Assembly (NCBI GenBank): GCA_937915885.1
Contig: CALGGP010000312.1
Span: 1-31,340, forward strand
Length of the DNA stretch: 31,340 nt
Reading direction: 5' to 3'
Source: an uncultured Selenomonadales bacterium
Lineage (GTDB): Bacteria > Bacillota > Negativicutes > Selenomonadales > Selenomonadaceae
This document shows positions 8,392 to 14,804 of this stretch, piece after piece. The translations under genes were made by a program, and so were the position numbers. Within the stretch, counting starts at the first letter, position 1. Each line of letters opens with the position of its first letter. The notes under the pieces are model-generated. The model saw only the letters and a list, made by a program, of their open reading frames with translations, was not told the origin of the DNA and made no database searches.

Positions 8392-11300
8392 ATGTTGATG
8401 AGCATTCTCAACGACAATTCGTCGCGCGTGTCGCTTGTCGATTTCAATCGCAACACCGACCGCGTCGACAAGGCGATGCTTCGCGTCGCGCAGGGCATGA
8501 AGATCACCGGCGCAGCGGACGATGCCTCGCAGTACAGCGTTTCGGAGCGCATGCGCAATCTGATTCGCGGGCTCGAGCAGGCGGGGCAAAACATTCAAAA
8601 CGACTCCGCCATGCTCAAGACTGCACAGGCGGCAGCTTCTTCCACGCTCGAGATCATCAAAAGCATCAGGGAGAAAGCGGTGCAATCCGCGAACGACGAC
8701 AACACCGACGTGGATCGCGCCGTCATTCAGAAGGAGATCGATCAGCTCATCGATCAAGTCAACGATAACGCGATGGTCACTTTCAACGGCAAACATCTGC
8801 TTGACGGTTCCTCTTCGCCGTTGTACTCGACCACCGACGCGGAGACGGCGATCATTCGCGGGCTCAATTCGTCGTGGCTTCGCACTTCGCTCGACATCAT
8901 CAAAGACACTTACGGTTTGTCTTTCGAGGAGCCCGAAACGTCGATCCGAAAAATGACGGTGCATATGGACGACGAGGGCGAAACCGGCACTCTCGCCTAC
9001 GTCTCGCACACGGCGGACGGCAACGGCAAGGCGACCACTCTCGAGTTGCACGTCAACATGTATTATTACAACGGTCTCAACAAACTTGATCCAAACGGCA
9101 GCTCGACGGTCGAGGGCGCGGGTTATCTCGATCGGACGCTCATTCATGAGATGACGCACGCGGTGATGGCTGCCAACATCGATTACTTTTCGGAGTTGCC
9201 GGGCTGGGTGAAGGAGGGCGGCTCGGCAGAGTTGGTTCACGGCGTCGACGACACGCGCAATGTTGAGGACACCGAAGACGATTACTCGGGCGGCTACGTC
9301 AAGATGCGGTATATGGCTTATCAATCATCGGTGACGGCGCGGGATTTTATCAAGACGTTCATGCACTGCCTTGACGAAGCCGGCGGTCGGACGGCGGGGC
9401 TCAACTACGCGATCAAGACGGCAAGCCACGGTCGATTTGCCAATCTCGAATCGTTTGAAACGGATTTTGCAAATGCTATCGCCGCCGCCGGAAGCTACGA
9501 AAATTTTTTGCGTTTGAAATGCGGGATCGTGCTCGACAATAACGACACGGGAGCGATCAGCGGCTTTGATGCGGGCGACGGTCCGATGAAGGACAAATAC
9601 AATACGGTGCGCGAGGCGAGCCGTCCCGCCAACTGGAGACTCCCGACTTCGCCGTCAACGCTGATTAACGGCTTGGAGGTGATCTGGCCGAAGGGTTATA
9701 CGGCAAGCGACGGCGGCACTTTGTCTTTCCAAGTCGGCGCGCGCTCGAATGAGCGGATCAGCGTCGGGCTGTTTAATATGACGTCTCAATTCATCGGGTT
9801 GACGGACGAAAACGGCAACAACATCAGCGTGCGGACTCAAAAGGACGCCAACGAGGCGTTGAATCATCTTAACCGCGTGCTTGAGGTGGTGTTGGATCAA
9901 CAGACGATGATCGGCTCTTTGCAACAGCGGTTGGAAGCGACGCATGGCACGGTCTCGACGTCGATGGACAACACTCGAGCGGCGGAGTCGGTGATCCGCG
10001 ACGCGGACATGGCGAAGGAGATCACCGCACTCAATCAGGCGCAAGTGCTTCAACAGGCGTCTCAAACAATGTTGTCGAAATCCAATCAAAACATGCAACA
10101 GAGTTTGAAGACGCTCACATCAAACGGCTCGAAAACGATCGAAGAGGCGGCAGATACGTCGAAGGCGAAGAGCGCCAATGACAAAAATTTGTCGGAAGTC
10201 GGCAAGGATTTGCAGAAGGTGACGACGGGGCAAAAAATAAATTCTGCGGCGGACGATGCGTCGGCGTATTCGATCAGCGAAGAGATGAGAGTTGAGTTGC
10301 GCTCGCTCGATCAGAACGATCAAAACGTGCAGAACGGGCATTGCATGATGACGATTGCGGAGAAGGCGATCGGCGAGCAGATCGAGATCGTCAAGCGCAT
10401 GCATGATATCGGATTGCGGGCGTCGGACGCGGCTTGCAATCAATTGGATCGGGACGTGCTTCAAAAGGAAGTGTCGGAGTTGGCGGATCAGCTCGAGCTG
10501 ATCGCTCAGCAGACGACTTACAACGGCAGGCATTTGCTCAACGGCTTAACGGACGCGCAGGAAGTCGTGAGGACTTTCTACGGTTTCGATCCGACGGGCG
10601 CCGAACACGACAACGACATCACCGGACTTTTTCCCGACGAGCCGACCGGCACCGCGCCCGCTTACGGCACCACCGGCTACTCGGAAAATACTTTCAAACT
10701 GGATTTTTCTCATGCCACCAACGCCAACGGCAATCCGCTCCGTCCGATCGATCTCGACATGCAGGGCTTTGCGATGATGTGTACGGCGGGCTGTTCGCAG
10801 TTCGTGAGCATTCTCTTCGACAACTCGCGCAATCTCGGTGAGGCGCTCTACTTCCGTGATGATTCCGGCGACGGTTCTTACATCAATTCGACGGCGCCCG
10901 AGGCGTACATTATCGGCATCAAAGGCGCGCAAAGTTTTACCGACGTTTACGAGTCGATGTTTAACGGCATTGCGCACGCCAACGACACCAATCCGACGCT
11001 GTCATATTATCCCGACACCGATCGCGTGACGTACTTGACGGGCGCGCATGGCGTCCACATGATCAAGGACAACACCTCTCAGCCGCCGACTTACAGTTTC
11101 TCACGCGGCGACAGCAGCAAATTTGTGATCTACAACGGCTTCAAAGGCGATCTGGATATGGACTCGAAGGAAGGATTTTTGCCGCGCATTGAGTATCTGT
11201 CGATTCAAGGCATGCCGAGCGCGTCGATGAACACTCATTTTAAACTGCCGAACACGACGTTGCGGGTTTTGTTCCCTGCGTCGGACGATACGGCGTTGTT

Positions 11301-11649
11301 GTTTCAACCGAACTCGTCTGAATATCCGTCGAAGGGCTCTTCGTGCGATGCGGAATGTGTTCGGACGTGGGAGCGGGCGGAGAATTTTGTTCGCGACACG
11401 AAGGATGCGTTGAAGTATCTGTTGAATTGCAATGTGACGTTGGGGGCTCAATCGCGGCGGATGGAGTATATGGTTGAAAATATCGGCGCGATGCGAGACA
11501 ACGTTCAGGCGGCGGAATCGACGATTCGCGACGCGGACATGGCTAAAGCGATGACGAGGTACGCGCGGGATAATGTTTTGGCGCAAGCGTCGCAAGCGAT
11601 GTTGGCTCAATCGCTCCAAAATCCGCAGCTCGTCATGGGCTTGACGTGA
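8392..11649 (+). CDS. Tandem double flagellin with metalloprotease insert (flagellinolysin-like)
   Basis: A 1085-residue protein with order N-C-N-C of flagellin domains. Residues 1-140 form a flagellin N-terminal D0/D1 (SLVDFNRNTDRVDKA, ITGAADDASQYSVSERMR). About 149-440 is an inserted protease region with HEMTH (252-256) and a downstream KEGGSAE whose glutamate is E275, the HExxH...E pattern of gluzincin metallopeptidases. About 443-575 is a flagellin C-terminal domain (RAAESVIRDADMAKE). Residues 577-718 are a second flagellin N-terminal domain (TTGQKINSAADDASAYSI). About 760-1000 is an insert with CTAGC, and 1008-1085 is a second C-terminal domain (QAAESTIRDADMAKA). Flagellin with a protease in the variable region is a known class (flagellinolysin) that forms proteolytic filaments; two flagellins in one chain is not something I know. 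The start is ATG 8392 with GGGAGG eight bases before it; an upstream in-frame start at 8332 has no such site. rlmN follows after 20 bp. Confidence 0.88.
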   Translation: MLMSILNDNSSRVSLVDFNRNTDRVDKAMLRVAQGMKITGAADDASQYSVSERMRNLIRGLEQAGQNIQNDSAMLKTAQAAASSTLEIIKSIREKAVQSANDDNTDVDRAVIQKEIDQLIDQVNDNAMVTFNGKHLLDGSSSPLYSTTDAETAIIRGLNSSWLRTSLDIIKDTYGLSFEEPETSIRKMTVHMDDEGETGTLAYVSHTADGNGKATTLELHVNMYYYNGLNKLDPNGSSTVEGAGYLDRTLIHEMTHAVMAANIDYFSELPGWVKEGGSAELVHGVDDTRNVEDTEDDYSGGYVKMRYMAYQSSVTARDFIKTFMHCLDEAGGRTAGLNYAIKTASHGRFANLESFETDFANAIAAAGSYENFLRLKCGIVLDNNDTGAISGFDAGDGPMKDKYNTVREASRPANWRLPTSPSTLINGLEVIWPKGYTASDGGTLSFQVGARSNERISVGLFNMTSQFIGLTDENGNNISVRTQKDANEALNHLNRVLEVVLDQQTMIGSLQQRLEATHGTVSTSMDNTRAAESVIRDADMAKEITALNQAQVLQQASQTMLSKSNQNMQQSLKTLTSNGSKTIEEAADTSKAKSANDKNLSEVGKDLQKVTTGQKINSAADDASAYSISEEMRVELRSLDQNDQNVQNGHCMMTIAEKAIGEQIEIVKRMHDIGLRASDAACNQLDRDVLQKEVSELADQLELIAQQTTYNGRHLLNGLTDAQEVVRTFYGFDPTGAEHDNDITGLFPDEPTGTAPAYGTTGYSENTFKLDFSHATNANGNPLRPIDLDMQGFAMMCTAGCSQFVSILFDNSRNLGEALYFRDDSGDGSYINSTAPEAYIIGIKGAQSFTDVYESMFNGIAHANDTNPTLSYYPDTDRVTYLTGAHGVHMIKDNTSQPPTYSFSRGDSSKFVIYNGFKGDLDMDSKEGFLPRIEYLSIQGMPSASMNTHFKLPNTTLRVLFPASDDTALLFQPNSSEYPSKGSSCDAECVRTWERAENFVRDTKDALKYLLNCNVTLGAQSRRMEYMVENIGAMRDNVQAAESTIRDADMAKAMTRYARDNVLAQASQAMLAQSLQNPQLVMGLT

Positions 11650-11669
11650 GAAGGTGACATTGGAACTGC

Positions 11670-12713
11670 ATGATTAAAAATTTATTCGGGCTCACTCTCG
11701 AGCAACTTCAATCGGAAATGCAATCGATCGGGCAAAAAAAATTCCGCGCGGGGCAAATTGCGGCGTGGATATATCAGCGTGGCGTTCACTCCTTCGACGG
11801 CATGAATGATCTGTCGAAAGAATTGCGCGCCCGATTGTCGGAGATGTATTCGATTGAGCCCGCGCGATTGATCACGCAATTAAATTCGCCGTCGACCACA
11901 AAATTTTTACTCGAGCTCAACGGCGCGCGCGTCGAATGTGTTTTGATGCGCCACGACTACGGCAATTCGGTCTGCATCTCGTCACAAGTCGGTTGCGCAA
12001 TGGGCTGTGCGTTTTGCGCCTCGACTCTCAACGGTTGCCAACGGAATTTGACGGCGGTCGAAATGCTCGCGCAAGTGGTCTTCATCAACGATCGGCTCCG
12101 CGCGGAGTCTCAAAAAGTTGATTCGATCGTGGTGATGGGGACGGGCGAACCCCTTCAAAACTTCGACAATCTGATCGGATTTTTAAAAATGATCCATGAG
12201 CCGTACACACTCGGCATGAGTTATCGACGAATAGTCGTCTCGACGTGCGGGATCGTGCCGAATATCGATCGATTGGCGGCGTCGGACATTCCGATTACGC
12301 TGTCGATCTCGTTGCACGCGCCGACGGACGAACTTCGCTCGCAATTGATGCCGATCAATCGGACGTTCGATATAAAAACGGTGGTCGAGGCGGGCGGACG
12401 ATACGCCGATCGGACGGGTCGACGGGTGACGTATGAATATATTTTGATCGACGGGGTGAACGACTCGACGGAGCATGCGCGGCAGTTGGCGACGCTGTTG
12501 AAAAATCAATTGGCAAACGTCAATTTGATCCCGATCAATCCCGTCGAAGGAAAAAGTTTTCGTCGACCGTCGAAGGAAAGGATCAAAGATTTTGTGACGG
12601 TGCTCGAATCGCGCGGGCTCGGCTCGACGGTGCGCAAAGAGTTCGGAGCGGAGATAGATGCGGCGTGCGGTCAATTGCGGAATCGGGATTTGAGCGCGAA
12701 AGTGATGAAATAA
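11670..12713 (+). CDS. rlmN: Dual-specificity rRNA/tRNA adenine C2-methyltransferase RlmN
   Basis: A 347-residue radical SAM enzyme that methylates C2 of A2503 in 23S rRNA and, in several bacteria, A37 of some tRNAs. The cluster motif is C109-x3-C113-x2-C116 (CAMGCAFC). The SAM-binding GTGEP is at 157-161. The methyl-carrier and resolving cysteines correspond to C102 (VCISSQVGC) and C333 (AACGQL). The N-terminal FRAGQIAAWIYQRG is typical of the family. It starts 20 bp after the double flagellin with a weak GGA before ATG, so it probably shares that transcript. The last 14 codons are antisense to a copy of the znuB 3' end: the tail RNRDLSAKVMK arises from that overlap and is not a conserved RlmN feature. 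Confidence 0.96.
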   Translation: MIKNLFGLTLEQLQSEMQSIGQKKFRAGQIAAWIYQRGVHSFDGMNDLSKELRARLSEMYSIEPARLITQLNSPSTTKFLLELNGARVECVLMRHDYGNSVCISSQVGCAMGCAFCASTLNGCQRNLTAVEMLAQVVFINDRLRAESQKVDSIVVMGTGEPLQNFDNLIGFLKMIHEPYTLGMSYRRIVVSTCGIVPNIDRLAASDIPITLSISLHAPTDELRSQLMPINRTFDIKTVVEAGGRYADRTGRRVTYEYILIDGVNDSTEHARQLATLLKNQLANVNLIPINPVEGKSFRRPSKERIKDFVTVLESRGLGSTVRKEFGAEIDAACGQLRNRDLSAKVMK

Positions 12714-13010
12714 ATCGCGGCGCTGATGACGACGATCGTAGCACCGGCGGCGGTGTTAAACTCGTAAGCGGCAATCAACCCGCTCACGCCCGATGTCAAC
12801 GCGATCATCACGGAGACGAGATTGTAATGCTTAATGCGGCGTGCCGGTCAATTGCGGAATCGGGACTTGAGCGCGAAGGTGATGAAATAAATCGCGGCGC
12901 TGATGACGACAATCGTGGCGCCGGCGGCGGTGTTAAACTCGTAGGCGGCAATCAGCCCGCTCACGCCCGATGTCAAGGCAATCATCACGGAGACGAGATT
13001 GTAGTGCTTG
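12657..13010. repeat. 177-bp tandem duplication at the convergent rlmN/znuB junction
   Basis: Copy 1 is about 12657-12833 and copy 2 about 12834-13010. Each copy contains the rlmN tail (ATGCGGCGTGC...GGTCAATTG) and the znuB tail on the other strand. Copy 2 has one extra C in the rlmN part (GTGCCGG against GTGCGG), which would frameshift rlmN there. Confidence 0.88.
12671..12833 (-). pseudogene. Duplicated 3' tail of znuB without a start
   Basis: These 163 bp repeat the last 54 codons of znuB (12848-13010) at an offset of exactly 177 bp. They read N-L-V-S-V-M-I to K-S-R-F-R-N and the same TGA stop. The ten differences I count are all synonymous in the ZnuB frame. There is no start or ribosome binding site and the left 43 bp lie inside rlmN, so it cannot be expressed as a protein on its own. 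It is either a remnant of a second znuB or an assembly join. Confidence 0.85.
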
Positions 13011-13645
13011 ACGTCATTGGTGACGTTGCGAGCGGCGGCGGCGGGCAGCACGAGCATGGAATTGATGATCAAAATGCCGATCCATTGAATGGAGATGGAG
13101 ACGACGACGGCGAGGACGGCGGCGAAAACGGCTTCGACTTGGAAGGCGGGGATGCCTCTGCTGCGGGCGAAGGACTGATTGATGGACATAATGAGGAGGC
13201 GATTGAAGAGTACGAGCCAGACGGTAAGTACGAGGACGAAAACGATTGAAAGGGCAATGAGATCGTCGGTGGTGATGCTCAAGAGGTCGCCGATGAGGTA
13301 GGAAGAAAATTTATTGAAGGAGCCGCCGCTTGACATGATCATGAGACCGAGGGCAATGGCGGTGGAGGAAAAAACACCGATGACGGTATCGGCGCCGGTG
13401 CGAGATTTATTTTTGATGTAAGTGATGAGCAAAGCGAAGGCGATCGAAAAAATAATTAATGATATGAGCGGGGAGGTCGAGCCGAGCAGGACGCCGATTG
13501 CAATGCCTGTGAAGGCGCCGTGCCCGAGGGAATCGGAAAAAAACGCCATGCGATTAGAAACGACCATGGTAGAGAGGAGCCCGAACATGGGAGCGACGAG
13601 AATTATCGCGATGAAGGCGTTGATCATGAACTGATATTCAAACAA
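12848..13645 (-). CDS. znuB: Zinc/manganese ABC transporter permease (ABC-3 family)
   Basis: A 265-residue integral membrane protein with about eight hydrophobic segments. It carries family signatures such as FFSDSLGHGAFTGIAIG (residues about 35-51), GADTVIGVFSS (about 84-94) and WIGILIINSMLVLPAAAARN (about 188-207). It forms the inner membrane channel for Zn2+ or Mn2+ with the ATPase encoded upstream. The start is TTG at 13645, because GGAG lies nine bases before it, whereas the internal ATG at codon 7 has no ribosome binding site. It is separated from znuC by a 306-bp spacer full of hairpins. No substrate-binding protein gene (znuA/mntC) is in the window, and the metal cannot be told from this sequence. 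The 3' end is duplicated downstream. Confidence 0.9.
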   Translation of the reverse strand: MFEYQFMINAFIAIILVAPMFGLLSTMVVSNRMAFFSDSLGHGAFTGIAIGVLLGSTSPLISLIIFSIAFALLITYIKNKSRTGADTVIGVFSSTAIALGLMIMSSGGSFNKFSSYLIGDLLSITTDDLIALSIVFVLVLTVWLVLFNRLLIMSINQSFARSRGIPAFQVEAVFAAVLAVVVSISIQWIGILIINSMLVLPAAAARNVTNDVKHYNLVSVMIALTSGVSGLIAAYEFNTAAGATIVVISAAIYFITFALKSRFRN

Positions 13646-13772
13646 AGAAACACACTCCGAATTTTATTCTCCCGCCCAATGTTCCCTGCAGGAACCGCGC
13701 ATTGGGGTGACGGAAAAAAACTTTTTCCCCGCCCACCCGCCCTGAAAAAATTTTTTTCAAAAAGAGACGCTA

Positions 13773-13834
13773 CCGACGTAAGGGCGGGCTCCGCCGACGT
13801 AAGGGCGGGACCGCCGACGTTAGAGCGGGCGTCG
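13773..13834 (+). repeat. Three direct repeats of 20-21 bp
   Basis: Units begin at 13773, 13794 and 13814 with the core CCGACGTAAGGGCGGG; the third has GTTAGAGCGGG. They are too short and adjacent to be a CRISPR array. Confidence 0.85.
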
Positions 13835-13846
13835 ACGACATTGTTT

Positions 13847-13923
13847 GGGCGCCGCCAACGCGGGTGGGCATGCTGTCCTTGGTTGGGCGCTGTCATTGGT
13901 GGGCGGGGGCGTTGGCGGCGCCC
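13847..13923. repeat. Perfect 14-bp inverted repeat with 49-bp loop
   Basis: GGGCGCCGCCAACG at 13847-13860 is the exact reverse complement of CGTTGGCGGCGCCC at 13910-13923. It lies just after the znuC stop in the direction of znuCB transcription, so the transcript could fold into a strong stem. There is no clean run of T on the znuCB strand, so it is not a standard terminator. Confidence 0.85.
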
Positions 13924-13951
13924 TTCTTCAAAGCCTGACGGTCGGGCAAAA

Positions 13952-14701
13952 TTACAATATCGAGCCGAAAATTTTTTTCATGCTTGCATCGGCGAAAACA
14001 TCATCGGGGCTGCCGACCGCGAGCACTTTTTTATTGAGCAACACGACTTGATCGGCGTATTTCGACACGAGATCGAGGTCGTGAGAGATCAAAATGATTG
14101 CCATGTCTTCCTGCGCGCGCAACTCGAGCACGATCTGATAAAACAATTCGAGCCCGTTTTGATCGACGCCGCTGACGGGCTCATCGAGCAATAATAAATC
14201 GGGCAAGGGATCGAGCGCGAGCGCCAACAACACTCGTTGCAATTCGCCGCCGCTCAACGCTCCGAGCCGACGATCGATCAAATGTTCCGCCTGCACTCTC
14301 GACAGACTTTCGAGCACCCGTCGACGGAGATGATGCGACGAGAACAGCCAGACGGGGCGTTGCGACAAACACGCCATAAAAATATCCATGACGGAGGCGG
14401 GCGCGCTGACATCGAAGCTCAAATATTGAGGGACGTAGCCGATGATCGGATGCCCCGTATGCTTGCCCTTTGCGTCGACGTAATGAAGTGCGCCGGAGTG
14501 TTCGACTTCGCCGAGGATCGCTTTAAGGAGCGTCGATTTCCCCGCGCCGTTGGGACCGATCAAAGCCGTCAATTGTCCGCAATGGACGTGGAGATTGACG
14601 TCGTCAAAAATGATCAAATTGCCCGCGCGGACGCCGAAATGTTCAATGCGAGTGCAACAGACCTTCGCGCAATCGTCGGACGCCGAGGCTCCATGATGCA
14701 A
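13952..14701 (-). CDS. znuC: Zinc/manganese ABC transporter ATP-binding protein
   Basis: An ABC ATPase with Walker A GPNGAGKST, the Q-loop region GYVPQYLSFD, signature LSGGELQRV, Walker B LLLLDEPVSGVD and the H-loop in LISHDLD. The Q-loop context and the neighbouring ABC-3 permease fit the ZnuC/MntB group. It energises metal uptake at the inner membrane. The start is uncertain. TTG 14701 is the first conventional start, but the good ribosome site GGGAGG (14730-14725) is 23 bases upstream of it; an in-frame ATT at 14716 sits eight bases after that site and would add five residues. No ATG is usable before the ATPase core. The N-terminal stretch HHGASASDDCAKVCC is histidine/cysteine-containing and could touch metal, a speculation. 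An extended -10 promoter with a palindrome lies directly upstream. Confidence 0.88.
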   Translation of the reverse strand: MHHGASASDDCAKVCCTRIEHFGVRAGNLIIFDDVNLHVHCGQLTALIGPNGAGKSTLLKAILGEVEHSGALHYVDAKGKHTGHPIIGYVPQYLSFDVSAPASVMDIFMACLSQRPVWLFSSHHLRRRVLESLSRVQAEHLIDRRLGALSGGELQRVLLALALDPLPDLLLLDEPVSGVDQNGLELFYQIVLELRAQEDMAIILISHDLDLVSKYADQVVLLNKKVLAVGSPDDVFADASMKKIFGSIL

Positions 14702-14741
14702 AATGGATTTAAAAATTTTAATCGCCTCCCTCGACCGTTGA

Positions 14742-14772
14742 ATTATATCACTTCGATCAAAAATTTTTGATC
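14742..14772 (-). promoter_or_regulatory. znuCB promoter with overlapping palindromic operator
   Basis: On the minus strand TGATATAAT (hexamer 14747-14742) is a near-perfect extended -10. The 18-bp perfect palindrome GATCAAAAATTTTTGATC (14755-14772) covers most of the spacer and the -35 position, where no TTGACA-like box is present. The arrangement suits a dimeric repressor, plausibly metal-responsive. The palindrome lies between znuC and the divergent flagellin, so it might affect both. Confidence 0.55.
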
Positions 14773-14804
14773 GCCGACGAAAATTTTTTTTGCATTACTT
14801 CTCG

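Larger units (their letters stand above)
13646..13951 (-). other. Structured non-coding spacer between znuC and znuB
   Basis: No convincing gene. It contains a bulged hairpin with arms CCCAATG (13675-13681) and CATTGGG (13700-13706) enclosing GTTCC/GGAAC. Next is GGAAAAA/TTTTTCC (13712-13728), then TGAAAAA/TTTTTCA (13743-13759). Three direct copies of a 20-21 bp unit CCGACGTAAGGGCGGG start at 13773, 13794 and 13814. A perfect 14-bp inverted repeat follows (listed separately). The plus strand has many GGG runs. Confidence 0.75.

Noticed and set aside
13773..13834. Short repeats as a CRISPR array
   Set aside because: The units are directly adjacent with no spacers and there are only three; no cas genes are nearby.
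13847..13923. The 14-bp inverted repeat as ends of an insertion sequence or MITE
   Set aside because: Only 49 bp lie between the arms, there is no target-site duplication visible and no transposase. A hairpin is the simpler reading.
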